Source: Acanthacorydalis orientalis (lineage: Eukaryota > Arthropoda > Insecta > Megaloptera > Corydalidae). Taken from it: DNA of 64,000 bases. Below, piece by piece: positions 1-11,777 of this stretch. The number at the start of each line of letters is the position of its first letter. Positions within the stretch are counted from its first letter, which is position 1. The stretch spans positions 5,840,664 through 5,904,663 of the forward strand of contig CM068325.1 of the NCBI GenBank assembly GCA_034766995.1, given 5' to 3'. The position numbers and the translations under genes were made by a program. The notes under the pieces were generated by a model that saw nothing but the letters and a program-made list of their open reading frames with translations, was not told the origin of the DNA and ran no database searches.

Positions 1-73
1 GGTCCGAAGTTCGTACGTAGAGCGGTTCGTAAGTCGAGGTACCGCTCTATTTGAAACGTCGTGTGACTTGTAG

Positions 74-2922
74 GTATCGACGCCGACGGGACGAACGAAG
101 AAAACGCGATCCGAAACGGCTGCGACGAGAACATGGACGTCGTGCCGATCTGGGACCGAGTCAAAGTCGAAATGTCCGATACCGAAACGATCTGTATCGA
201 CGGCGACGAATACGATATCGACGATTCGAGTTTTCCGTGCGGCCCGGAAAGTTCTATTTCGATTTCGGCTATCGCGGACACCTCGGACACCTCGTCGACT
301 CGTTTCGGGGTCTCCGGCGACGTCTGCAAAGATCCGACAGAAGACCTGGCCCGCGTCGAAGGTACGTACGAACGATCGTTCGAATCACGAACGGCCGTTC
401 ACGCACGTGTTCTACATCCAGATACCGGAGACACGTCGCTCGACGCGGATCCCGAAGTATCCTCTCACGTCGGCGGAACGGAATCGGCCGAACCTTTCGC
501 CTGCCCGGACGTAGACGTGAATTCGCCTCGGAAAGTCGGCGAGAATTCGAACTCGGTCGTATCGGACGAAAGGAATCCCTCGGAGTCGTCGGACGGATCG
601 AACGGATCCGAAACGGTACCCGAGCCGACTACCGGACGTTCGACCCCGATCGAATCGGTTCGAAAGCGGATCGATTCTTCTCGGTCGTCGAGCGATTCGG
701 ACAGCGTAAAGTTGTCGCATTACGTTAAGAAGACGAAGGGGGGTTCTAAGAGAGCTACGAAATGTAAACCGGAACGTCTGAAGATCGATCTAGGGCCGAT
801 ACCGATGCGCGTGGCCGCCCTGAAAGCGCGCGTGCCGATGTACTGTTCGGACGACTCGATCAGTTCGGAGTCGAGGAATTCGGACGCGACGTGGACGAAC
901 TCGAACAGTTCCAACTCGTCGTCCGACGACGTGCACGTGATGAAGACCGTCGGCTCGAGACGAGAGACTCCGAAGAGCATAGAGAACTTTAAGATTTTCA
1001 ACAGCGGCAACGATACGAACGACGACGACGACGAGATAGTCGAAAAAAACGAAGAACCGGTCATCGTCAACACGGCTTTGAAATCGCCTATCATAAAAAC
1101 GAACCTGAGGATGAACCTCGCGCAACTGAAAAGTCTTTCGGTACGGCTGACGGACTGTCAGAAGTACAGAAACTGTACGTACAATAATTACGTGATCAGC
1201 AGCATCACGCGGGGGGACAATTCGTGCACGAAAGTGCTCGTGAAGAAGAACGTTCCTATGAAAAAGGAACCGATCAAGATAAAAGTCAAACCGGAACCGA
1301 AGAGAGAGGTCAAGAGAATCGTCGAAAGTAAGAAGAAGAACGGATCCGTGAAGAGCGCGAGCGACTCGCCGAGCACGTCGAACGGCGTCGAATCGGAGGA
1401 CGGGAATTCCGACGTGACGCGAAGCAGCGTCGGATCGGCCGACGTAAGTTTAGCGGTCCTCTCTCGCCGGTCACGAGTGAACGCTTGTGCGAATTTTTGC
1501 AGGAGCCGGAAATCAAGAAGAACGAAACCGTATGGGCGAGGTATCGCAACGGAAGATATTATTCGGCGGTCGTCGTCGACGTCGAGCTCATCGACTTTTA
1601 TAAAGTGATATTTCTCATCGACGGCAGTTACTCCGACGATCTCTATCCGTCGGATATCGTGGTGAGTGCTCGTAGCGGACGTAGCGCGCGTGCACGTGTT
1701 TACGGACGTTTTGTTTCCACCAGGACAGAAATTGTACGAAGTCGGGTCCGCCCCCCGCCGGTTCGAAAGTGAAGGTCAAGTGGTCCGACGACAACGTATA
1801 CGACGCCATCTTCCAGGAAGTCAATCGGCGGAAGTCGATACTCGTCCGATTCGAGGACGACACGCAGCTCTGCCTGCCTAAGGAGCACGTGTTCAGCACG
1901 ACCGAAGAGATACCGGCGAGAATTCGTAGGAAAATGGTAAGGTCGTGAAAGGGGGTCGTCCGGCCGTTCGAGCGACGGTCGTACGTAGGTTAACGAGTCT
2001 CGCGGATAACGAACGGTACCCGATCGATTTATCTGTCGTCGACGTGCTCTCGCGAGTCGAGATTTTCGTTCGCGCGATACGATCGGACGGCTCGACGGAC
2101 CGCCGAGATCGTTTCGAGCACGCGTCTGCGTTTCGTTTAAAAGACTCTGAGTAGATACGATCGCGGAAGAGATTTTTTCCGGCGAATCTACCGAGAGTAA
2201 ATTTCAAGGTCGATAGCGATCTTTCGGATTCGACACGTCGACGCTTTCGATTCGTTTGTTCGGACGAGACGCTCGTGTTCTCGTAAAACGTCGTGTTCGA
2301 ATCGTCGTCCGGGAGGGCGTACGGCGAGACCTTCTCGCGTTCGATCTCGAGCGTTCCGAACGAAATCGAACCTTCCGAGGTCTCGCCGTACTTCGATCGT
2401 TCGTCGATCGAGTATCGAAATCATTCTCATCCGATCACCGACACATCATGACACATCCGACGACGTTTCACGAAATCGAGAATATACTTTATGAATTTCT
2501 ATCGTAGGTGGACTGTTATATCGTCTTAAAATACGAGACCGAACGGTCGACGCGAATCGTTCGATCGTAAAATCCGTCGGACCTCGTTTAAAAACAGTCG
2601 GTTTGTACGGACGTGCGGATACGGTACGAGGCGTGTGTTCTTTAAGCTCGTTATAATTTATTTAGTTGTTTGTTTCGTCTATTTATGTTCTCATCCCTCA
2701 GTCCTCATCGACGCATCCATCCTGCTTTTTCGTTCTGTTTCGATTCTGTCCTCTGAAATGTTCGTTTTGTTTTCCCGGTAGTCTGTAGCGACGGACATGC
2801 GTAATAAAGACCACCTTTACGAGCTAGAAAAACCTCTAGACCCGGTGCGTAACACTAGGAATAAACAATCGTGGAAGTACAAAGACTGTGTAGTGCATCT
2901 ACGGCGGCCGGCGAAACGATAA
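74..2922 (+). CDS. KDM4: KDM4/JMJD2-type lysine demethylase, 3' part with tandem Tudor domain (partial)
   Basis: Exons read as 74-1443, 1503-1661, 1724-1936 and 2782-2922 (stop TAA); the 5' end lies outside the window. The first exon seen follows an acceptor at 71-73 and encodes about 457 residues of acidic, Ser/Asp-rich, probably disordered chain. Exons 2 and 3 encode a hybrid tandem Tudor domain: KNETVWARYRNGRYYSA, GSYSDDLYPSDIV, then VKVKWSDDNVYDAIF and VRFEDDTQLCL. In KDM4A-C this module binds methylated histone tails such as H3K4me3 and H4K20me3. Exon 4, across an 846-bp intron with donor GTAAGG, starts SVATDMRNKDHLYEL, matching the family's post-Tudor SVASDM segment and confirming the join. 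If that donor is not used, translation stops four codons later (TGA 1946-1948). The catalytic JmjN/JmjC part is not in view and is assumed upstream. The family match is strong; the orthologue subtype is not decided. Confidence 0.85.
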
Positions 2923-3769
2923 GTGGTTCACGAACGTTACGGTCGTGCGAGCGATTCGGCGATCGACGTGAAGTCCGGTTTCGTCGACGTTCGCGACGCA
3001 GAAGATACGCCGGCGGACGTTAGTTTATTTAAAGAGTATTCCCACCCCGTTCGTGTCGATCTTCGAGGACCGGGACGCGACGACGCACGCGTCACGTCCG
3101 CTCTCATTGTATAAATCATAAATCCGAACGAGTTTATCGTTTCTTCGACGAGTCTGTCGTTTTTATTCGTTTACGTATGAGCGATCCGTCGTACGTAACG
3201 TCGAATCGATACGCGAACGTGCACGCGCTCGCGTAGACGTGCGCGCGTGCACGTACGCGTACACGGACGTACACGGCGGCGACGGGACGATTCCGAGTTT
3301 TCCCGTCTTGAAAACGTATTCCGCTCGCGTACGGACGTCGCACGGATCCGACGCGCGTCGCGCACGGCGGACGGTCCGTACGTCGCGCGACCGCGCGAAT
3401 GCGTTTCACGACGTCGGACGCCGCGTACGGAGTGTGTTTTTAACGCGGCGACACGAAGTCAACGTGCGCTACGAGCGGCGTACGTGCGACACTTTTTTTT
3501 ATAGCCATAATCTTACATTAGTTTCTTCGTGTCGAGTCCGAGTTCGAAACGTACGCTCCACGAGGTACCGGTGTCTCCGGTCGTTCTCCGCACGTATTAT
3601 CGGCGAACGGTCGCGGACATCGTTTCTCATCGTTCGCGCGGGCGAGCGTTTCGCTATTTACGCGGAACGAAATTCGATCGGCGTGGAGCCGTACGTCGAG
3701 TACGATCTTCGATCGAGAGTGTCGTACGGCGCTAGGATGCTAGTGCAAGATATTAGATATAAAATGTGT

Positions 3770-3775
3770 AATAAA
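3770..3775 (+). terminator. Poly(A) signal, probable KDM4 3' end
   Basis: AATAAA at the end of a CpG-rich, gene-free stretch (2923-3769) that changes sharply to AT-rich DNA just after it. The composition change and the lack of any better signal suggest 2923 to about 3790 is the KDM4 3' UTR. The arginine-rich open frames in it are not gene-like. Confidence 0.45.
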
Positions 3776-3789
3776 AGTTTATTTAATAG

Positions 3790-5184
3790 AATATTAATGT
3801 TTTATTTCATATATATGTATAAATATAGAATAAATATGTCTGAATCATTTATCTAGTTCAAACGTACTCGAACGTTTATTTCCCCTCGTCCGTTCGGCGC
3901 CTCTTCGCAGGTTAGGTCCGGAGCGTCGTCGAAACGGAAGACGAGTCGTGCTCGTGTTCTTCCGCTCGGAACGAAAGAGTCGATCGCGTGAGAATTCAGC
4001 TGCGGACGAAATACGTAAGTCGACTCGATTTCTATATTTTTAAACCGGTCTCGTCCGAGTACCGTACGACTCGAACGAGTGCCGATCAGTGTCGAGAAAT
4101 ATTCGATTAGAACGTTAGAAAAATACTGTGACCGGCCGGTCGATCGTATGATTTTTTTTTGCAGGGAACCGCTGAGCTGATAATAGAATTATTTTTTAAT
4201 TGTGCCATCTTTTGTTATTCTTAAATGTGTGTCTATATATGAATGTATGTGTACATATATATATATATACGTATGATGAATAAGTCTGAGGTTATGTCTG
4301 ATGTAAGATGATTGTACTTATTTTTAGTACTTTTCTGTAAAAAAAGAACTGATAAGATAATTTAGATCAAATATTGACATAGCATTGTATTACTGTTGAC
4401 ATTTGTATTGTATGCATGAGTAAATACGACGTACTTAATTTATCTTGCTTGACATATATATATATATATAATGAATTTGTATCTCTTTAAGTAACTATAA
4501 TTAGTTGAGGAAAATTGCGACATATTGAATAAAGAACTTTTAGTAAGTTAATTCATTTATATCGAGTGTGAAACGTAGCTGTCGTCGGACGGATTGAGGT
4601 TAAGTCTGCTGCATTGTACAATCGATAGTAGATAATTTTATCGGTAAATAAACGATCCGGTAAGTGGTTTCATTTAATTACATAAACGGTTAACGTACGG
4701 CTGTACGGTTCTCTTTAAGACAGTCTTATTGAAAATCGGTTATGTAATATGGGACTCGGTCACATGATTTCGTGTATTTCGTTCGAATAGCTCAGTACGT
4801 GGGTGTACCGTACTCGTGCACGTATACCTAGCGCTGCGGCACGGGCCAGAAGGGCCCTTGCTAAACTCGAGCATCGAGCGTATGCGCTCACGACTCGGAT
4901 TCTCGGATTCCGAAGCTCAGTACGGGTAAAGTGGTAGAGCCACTTTCCTCGAAGAGTCGGCGGAGCTCCAGGTCGGCCGGTGAAGGCAGACCTCTTACTG
5001 ACTCTGTGATGTGTGGCGAGGAGGTCGTTCCTCAGACCGATCGTCACCTCGCACGACGTTTTCAGAGTCTGTCCGCGGACGAACCCGTCGATCGTGGCGA
5101 CCCGGAGGTCCCCTCGACACATCCGGCGTATCTACGCACGTATATACACACGTACGTGTTTGTTCGTAGGGCCGACGAATCACG
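3790..5184. other. Intergenic DNA between KDM4 and OPLAH
   Basis: AT-rich from about 4150 to 4750 with short TA microsatellites (4256-4270 and 4456-4470). Composition becomes CpG-rich again from about 4780, as expected for the OPLAH promoter and 5' UTR. An acceptor-like TTCGTAG ends 16 bases before the OPLAH start codon (5168), which hints at a spliced 5' leader. No coding exon or RNA gene was recognised. Confidence 0.4.
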
Positions 5185-8100
5185 ATGCCGGACCCGGAGT
5201 CCGCCGGCTCGGCGCCGAACAAGTTTCAGTTCGCGATCGACCGCGGCGGCACGTTCACAGACATTTATGCGAGATGCCCGGGCGGTAGGGTGCGAGTGAT
5301 GAAGTTACTGTCCGTCGACCCGCTGAATTACGACGACGCGCCGACCGAGGGCATCCGCAGGATCTTACAGGAGGTGAGTCGCGCGTTCGTCTCGAGCTCC
5401 GCCGCGCCGATCTAGCCGTTCGCTTCGCAGGAGACCGGCAGGGCGTCCGATCCGGACGGCAGGGTCGACTGCGCGGACATCGATTCGATCCGGATGGGCA
5501 CGACCGTCGCGACGAACGCGCTCCTCGAGCGTAAGGGCGAGCGCACGGCGTTGATCACGAACGCGGGCCTCAAGGACGTCCTGTTCATCGGCAACCAGGC
5601 GAGACCGAGCATCTTCGCGCTGGTAAACCGCCGCGAAATCGCCTGCCGGGTCGCGCTCTGACGTCGTTTCGTTCCCGCCAGAACATCACGACGCCGGACG
5701 TCCTGTACGAGCGCGTCGTCGAGATCGACTGCCGCGTGATCCCGGCGCACCTCGGCGCGTGCCGGCTCGGCCGCGACGCGTCCGCGTGGCGGCTCGTCGA
5801 CGGCACGACGAAGGAGAAGCTGTACGTCGTCAGGGACGTCGACGACGTGGCGGCGACGGACGCGCTCGCGTCGCTCAGGCGCGACGGGTTCGACAGCGTC
5901 GCCGTCGTGTTCGCGCACAGCTACACGTACCACGAGCACGAGCTCCGCGTCGGCGAGATCGCGACGTCGCTCGGTGAGTGTCCGGGTCAGGCGCCGCGCG
6001 CGCGTCGATCGAACGTCCGACTGAACCGGTCGCCGTAGGGTTCGCGAACGTCTCGCTGAGCCACCGCGTCATGCCGATGGTCCGGATCGTGCCGCGCGGG
6101 TTCACGGCGTGCGCGGACGCGTACCTGACGCCGCACGTGCGGAAGTACGTCGACGGGTTTCGGCGCGGGTTCAAGGACGATCTGCGCGGCGTCAACGTGC
6201 TGTTCATGCAATCGGACGGCGGGCTGACGCCGATGGACGGGTGAGTGTCGAGAGAGGGAGGCGGAACTAGACGGGCGCAGCGTCCGAGCCGGCCGTGAGA
6301 ACGGCGCGCGCCGTCGTCTCCCGTTTCAGTTTCAACGGCTCGAGGGCGATCCTGTCGGGACCCGCCGGCGGCGTCGTCGGCTACGCCGTCACCAGCTTCG
6401 ATCCGAGCACGAGGCAGCCCGTGATCGGTGAGTGTTCGGAGCGGGGTTTGACGCGAAAGCGGGCGGTGGATCACGGTTTATGAGCGTACGATTTCCGTCC
6501 CCCTCCCCCCGACGAGGTTTCGACATGGGCGGCACCTCGACGGACGTGAGCAGGTACGCCGGCCAGTACGAGCACGTGTACGAGTCGACGACGGCGGGCG
6601 TCACGATCCAGAGTCCGCAGCTCGACGTGAACACGGTCGCGGCGGGCGGCGGCTCGATGCTGTTCTTCAGGTACGTGTTCGTCCGCCGACCTCGCCGAAC
6701 GAACGTTCCACGATCGTAAAATCCAGGTCCGGCCTGTTCGTCGTCGGCCCGGAGTCGGCCGGCGCGGATCCCGGCCCGGCGTGCTACCGCAAGGGCGGCC
6801 CGCTGACCGTGACGGACGCGAACCTCGTGCTCGGCCGTCTCCTGCCCGAGCACTTCCCGACGATCTTCGGCGAGACCGAGTCCGAGCCGCTCGACAGGGC
6901 CGCGTCCGTCCGGCTGTTCGAGCGGCTCGCCGACGACGTCAACCGCTTCCGCGAGAACGACGTGAGTCGGCGATCGCGCGAGACGCGCACGCCGGATCCG
7001 GTGCGCGCGTCCGGTCGCGCCGCCCGGAGCGACCGGACGCGCGCGCGGACGGCGACACGTCGTGAACGCGCCGGTTTCCAGGACGCGCCGCCGATGTCGG
7101 TCGAGCAGGTCGCGATGGGGTTCGTGCGCGTCGCGAACGAGTCGATGTGCCGTCCGATACGCGCGCTGACGCAGGCGAGGGGCCACGACACGGCGGCGCA
7201 CGCGCTCGCGTGCTTCGGGGGCGCCGGCGCGCAGCACGCGTGCAGCGTCGCCAGGGCGCTCGGCATGACGAGCGTGCACGTGCACAGGTACGCCGGCATC
7301 CTGTCGGCGTACGGGATCGCGCTCGCCGACGTCGTCGACGAGTGCATCGAGCCGTCGGCGCTCGCGTACGCGCCGGAGAACTACGCGCACCTGAGGGCGA
7401 GGCTCGACGCGCTGCGCGCGAAGTGCGCCGACAGGTTGATCGGACAGGGGTTCGATCCGACGGCGATCGCGCTCGAGCCGGCGCTGCACATGAGGTACGA
7501 GGGGACCGACTGCGCGCTCATGTGCGCCGCTGATCCGGACGGCGACGAGTAAGTGTGACGCCGCGATTTCAACATACATGTATATATATATATATATTTG
7601 TATTAGATTGGTAGAAAAATAATTGCGGTTTATGAGCTTCAAATTTATAACAAAAACCGCAATTATTTTTCTACCAATCTAATACAAATATATATATATA
7701 TATATACATATCTACATATATATACATATATACGAGTATATATGTGCATATCGACGTTCCAGGTGCGTCGAATCGTACGGCGACTTCCGGTCGTCGTTCG
7801 TCCGCCGTTACGAGACCGAGTTCGGTTTCGTCATCCCGGACAGGACGATCGTCGTCGACGACGTCCGCGTCCGCGGCGTCGGCAGGAGCGCGGCGGGCGT
7901 CGAGCGCGACGTCGAGCCGGCGCTGACGGACCCGGTCGCCGCGAAGACCGTCGACGTGTACTTCGACGACGGCTACCGGCCGACCGGCGTGTACATGCTC
8001 GCGGACCTGCGCGCCGGACACACGGTCCGCGGCCCGGCGATCGTCGCCGACGGCCTCTGCACGATAATCGTCGAGCCGGACTGCGCGGCGGAAGTGACGC

Positions 8101-8504
8101 GCGCCGGCGACGTGCGGATCGCGGTCGGCGGCGGCCGCGGCCGCGCGATCGGACCGGCGCTCGATCCGATCCAGCTGAGCATCTTCGGTCACCGGTTCAT
8201 GAGCATCGCCGAGCAGATGGGACGGTGAGTTGTCGTTGTCGCCGTCGCGTTCCGTCGGTCCGGCCCGCCGACCGTCGACGATACGAAATCGCCAGTACAA
8301 AGCGAATCCGCACAGGGTGCTGCAGCGCACGTCGATATCGACGAACATCAAGGAGCGGCTCGACTTCTCGTGTGCGCTGTTCGACCAGGACGGGGGGCTC
8401 GTCTCGAACGCGCCGCACATTCCGGTCCATCTCGGCGCGATGCAGGAAACGGTCAGGTACGTGCCGCCATTCGATATCTTCTCCACTCTCTCCCTATCTA
8501 TCTA

Positions 8505-8546
<42 letters not shown>

Positions 8547-11500
8547 GTATATGTATATATATGTATATATATATATATACATACACGCACAGAACGCACC
8601 CCGGACGGGCAGGCAAATCGGCGCGGTAGCGACGCGACGAGCGCTGGAGGTGGTGCGTGCGTGTTGAGTTGCATACGCGGCAGGCGCACGCCGCGATTAT
8701 TTTAACGTTCCCACGTGCGAGTTTTGCGTGTAGATTCGACGGAAAATCGTTTTAAATGAAGCCCGGGCGGAGTTTCGTGGTGAAATCGCACGAGTGTCGC
8801 CCTACAGTTTACTTATAATGGAATCTGACTTGATATGGACGCGTCGCCCGACTCGATTGTTCGGGTCGGCTCGTTTTTAAGTCGTCGGTAGCGATCCGTG
8901 TTATTATCTCTGAGTGTGTTTTTTTTTTTTGGCTAATTTGGCCGCTCGTGAGGTAGACGTTAGCACCTTGTTAGTATCTCCAGTTCCTCGGGGCCGCAGG
9001 CGCCGAAAACAGGAATATGTAGAGTCGATCGTGATGGCGGACATGATTTATGAAATCGAGAGTTTGAAGATCTAGAGAGCCCATTCTGGGAAAAAATGAA
9101 ACGTCGTCGATGTAGGCGGCGGCGAGCCGTGAGTGTGCACGCGGCCCGGCCCGTAAAAGTAGCGTGAAACGTGACACGGTGTGTGTGTGTGTGTGTGTCG
9201 ACGGAGAGCGTAACGATAATCGTGATGATGATAATTAGATACCAGCTGAGGACGCTGGGCGACGATATCCGGCCCGGCGACGTGATCCTGTCGAACCACC
9301 CGTCCGCCGGCGGTTCGCACCTGCCGGACCTGACCGTCATCACGCCCGTCTTCTACGGGACCGACACGGACCGGCCGGTGTTCTTCGTCGCGAGCCGCGG
9401 CCACCACGCGGACATCGGAGGTCAGTCTCTCGCCGCGCGTCGCGAACCTCCGCACTGTGGAGCTTCGGGACGTCGCCCGGAGCGTTCAACCGGCGCCGTT
9501 TGTCCCGAGGTATCACGCCCGGATCGATGCCGCCGCACTCGAAGTCGCTCGACGAGGAGGGCGCCGTGTTCAAGAGCTTCAAGCTCGTCGAGCGCGGCCG
9601 CTTCCGCGAGGCCGAGCTGATCGAGGAGCTGATGCGACCGGCCGACCGGGTGCCCGGCAGCTCCGGATCGAGGAACCTCGCCGACAACGTGTCCGACCTG
9701 AAGGCGCAGATCGCGGCGAACCGGAAGGTACGGATCCGGTCTGTCCGGCCGATACGCCGGACTCACCGGACTCGCCCGGCGTCCGCAGGGCATCGACGCG
9801 GTCGTCGAGCTGATCGACTACTACGGCCTCGACGTCGTCCACGCGTACATGAACCACATACAGGCGAACGCCGAAGTCGCGGTGCGCGAGATGCTCGTCG
9901 AAATCGGCGCGAGGGCGCTCCGGGAGACCGGGACGAGCGTGCTCGAGGCGGCCGACCGCATGGACGACGGGTCGCCGATCAGGCTGCGCGTCGAGATCGA
10001 CGCGGACGACGGCTCGGCCGTCTGCGACTTCAGGTAACGCGGCGGCTCGACGGCGAGTCCGGCGCCCGGATCCGATCGAGACGCGCGCGGCTTTTTTCGC
10101 AGCGGGACCGGATACGAGGTGTGGGGTAACTGCAACGCGCCGAGAGCGATCACGATGTCGGCGCTGATCTACTGTCTCCGGTGCATGGTCGGCCACGACG
10201 TCCCCTTGAATCAGGTGGGCGTTCCGGTGGATAGTCCGGGAGGTGCGGTGACGGTTTCGCGCGCAAACGTGCGGACGAACGTTCGTCTAGTAGGCTGTCG
10301 GACTCGCGACCGGTCTCGCCTGGGCACGGGGAGGGTCCCTTCCTTTGCCGCCTTTGTCACCTTTTTTAACAAGAACACTGGGTTTTTTGAAATTTTTCCC
10401 AGCCAAAGAATAGTTGGTAATCCGGGAAAAGAATTCCCCAGGAACAACCCAAACGAAGAAGAAGTTTACCGAGAAGAAAAACAAGCGCGGAAGAAAACAA
10501 ACTAAACAAAAAAAAAAAAAAAAAAACTCGCGACCGGTTTCGACACGTTCGACCCCTTGCCAGGACAATACCCCCCCCCTCCCCCTCACTCGTTACTCGA
10601 GCGAAACCGTCACCGTCTCCCGGACTATAGTGAGGCCGGCTCGAACCGGAGACCGTCGGACGGTCTCCGGTTCGAGACCGTCTCGCCGTCCGTTCGATTC
10701 CGAATCGACGGGTCTCGCTGTCCGTGCAGGGCTGCCTGAATCCGATCCGCGTGATAATCCCGGACGGGTGCCTGCTGTCGCCGAGCGAGACCGCCGCCGT
10801 CGTCGGCGGCAACGTGCTGACGTCGCAGCGCGTCGTCGACGTCGTGTTCCGCGCGTTCGGCGCGTGCGCCGCGTCGCAGGGATGCATGAACAACGTGACG
10901 TTCGGCGAGGACACGTGGGGATACTACGAGACGGTCGGCGGCGGCAGCGGAGCCGTGAGTCCGTCCGTCCGGTCCGTCCGGTCGGCCCGCGCGCGGGCCT
11001 CCGCTGATGCTTCCGATTTCCGCAGGGCCCGTCGTGGCACGGGCGCGGCGGCGTGCACACGCACATGACGAACACGCGGATCACCGACGTCGAGATCGTC
11101 GAGCGGCGGTATCCGGTCCACGTGCGGAAGTTCGGCCTCCGGGCCGGATCCGGCGGCCGCGGGCGGTACAACGGCGGCGACGGGATCGAACGCGAGCTGC
11201 TGTTCAGGCGCGACGTCGTGCTGTCCGTGCTGACCGAGAGGCGCGTGTTCGCCCCGTACGGGCTCGAAGGTAGGCCGCGCGCGCGTCGCCGTCACGCGCG
11301 CGCGCGCTCACCGGCTCACTGTCGTTTTCAGGCGGCGAGCCCGGACGGACCGGGTCGAACCTGCTCGTCAGACGTGACGGCCGGACGATCGATTTGGGCG
11401 GCAAGACTGCGGTCCACGTCCGGCCCGGGGTAAGTACACGGCGCGCGCTCGCGTCCCGCTCGTTGTAAAACGGTTCCGTGCGACCAGGACGTGTTCCGTC

Positions 11501-11637
11501 TGCTGACGCCCGGTGGCGGCGGCTACGGCCGACACGACGCCGACGCCGAGACTCCGGTCGCCGACGATCGAGCCGGACGCACGTTTCCGGAGCGCGGGAG
11601 CGTGTTCGAGTACAGGAAGGCGCAGGAGTCGGCGTGA
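5185..11637 (+). CDS. OPLAH: 5-oxoprolinase (ATP-hydrolysing)
   Basis: Cytosolic enzyme of the gamma-glutamyl cycle; converts 5-oxo-L-proline to glutamate with ATP hydrolysis. Eighteen exons: 5185-5373, 5431-5622, 5682-5973, 6039-6240, 6330-6427, 6517-6670, 6727-6961, 7082-7548, 7763-8224, 8316-8456, 9239-9420, 9510-9727, 9789-10033, 10103-10214, 10730-10954, 11026-11269, 11332-11429 and 11488-11637. All phases agree and give 1301 residues, close to the roughly 1290 usual for the family. The HyuA-like half shows DRGGTFTD near residue 19, [27 protein letters not shown] and [14 protein letters not shown], the nucleotide-binding ASKHA-type loops. The HyuB-like half shows [37 protein letters not shown] and [20 protein letters not shown]. 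All introns read GT-AG. The AT-rich eighth intron holds a mariner-type MITE and the fourteenth a retroposed insert. Complete and apparently functional. Confidence 0.96.
7603..7682. mobile_element. 80-bp mariner-type MITE hairpin in OPLAH intron 8
   Basis: The sequence starts TTAGATTGG and ends CCAATCTAA, flanked on both sides by the dinucleotide TA. The ends are perfect inverted repeats: 7598-7631 pairs base for base with 7654-7687, leaving a 22-base loop. The inner terminus AATAATTGCGGTTT is characteristic of mariner-family inverted repeats; the human Hsmar1-derived MITE MADE1 has the same length and a very similar end. The symmetry continues past the TA into TTTG/CAAA and then into flanking TA runs (roughly 7577-7709), so the true element may be slightly larger. 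No transposase is present. Confidence 0.7.
8489..9199. repeat. Microsatellite-rich 782-bp OPLAH intron 10
   Basis: Within intron 8457-9238 there is a compound (CT)n(TA)n tract at about 8503-8582 and a (GT)n tract at about 9179-9198. Between them is non-coding sequence with a poly(T) run near 8922. No extra exon was recognised. Confidence 0.7.
10302..10538 (+). mobile_element. Poly(A)-tailed retroposed insert with 13-bp target-site duplication
   Basis: The 13-mer ACTCGCGACCGGT occurs at 10302-10314 and again at 10526-10538. The 211 bp between the copies ends in an uninterrupted run of A, directly abutting the second copy. This is the footprint of target-primed reverse transcription: a SINE or the 3' end of a processed transcript. 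The body (about 10315-10505) is not recognised; its 3' half is rich in AAG/GAA. It lies wholly inside the 515-bp OPLAH intron 14 (10215-10729) and leaves both splice sites intact. Confidence 0.65.
10640..10676. repeat. Perfect 37-nt palindrome in OPLAH intron 14
   Basis: The 18 bases at 10640-10657 (starting CTCGAACCGG) are the exact reverse complement of 10659-10676, with a single G between. It is GC-rich, about 100 bp downstream of the retroposed insert and 54 bp before the next exon. It could form a cruciform or a tight RNA hairpin. Function unknown. Confidence 0.75.
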
Positions 11638-11771
11638 TTCGGATCCGTTCTGAACGAAGGCAGACCGGACCTCTCGGATCCTGTTCGGTCGCTGGCTTAT
11701 TCTTTTCAGATCCGTTATACGTATTGAAAGATGATCTCTTAGATATGCTTGTACATGTGGTGGCGGAGCGG

Positions 11772-11777
11772 AATAAA
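11772..11777 (+). terminator. Poly(A) signal of OPLAH
   Basis: AATAAA 135 bases after the OPLAH stop codon and the first canonical signal downstream of it. Confidence 0.6.

Noticed and set aside
3239..3856. 205-codon Arg-rich frame downstream of KDM4
   Set aside because: Lies in the probable 3' UTR, has low-complexity Arg/Ser composition, and runs through the poly(A) signal.
4787..4860. tRNA-like word (ATAGCTCAG) upstream of OPLAH
   Set aside because: No acceptor stem, anticodon arm or GGTTCGA-type B box at the right distance.
6389..7642. 417-codon minus-strand frame over OPLAH
   Set aside because: It crosses several well-supported OPLAH exons and introns and has no domain-like content; an antisense shadow.
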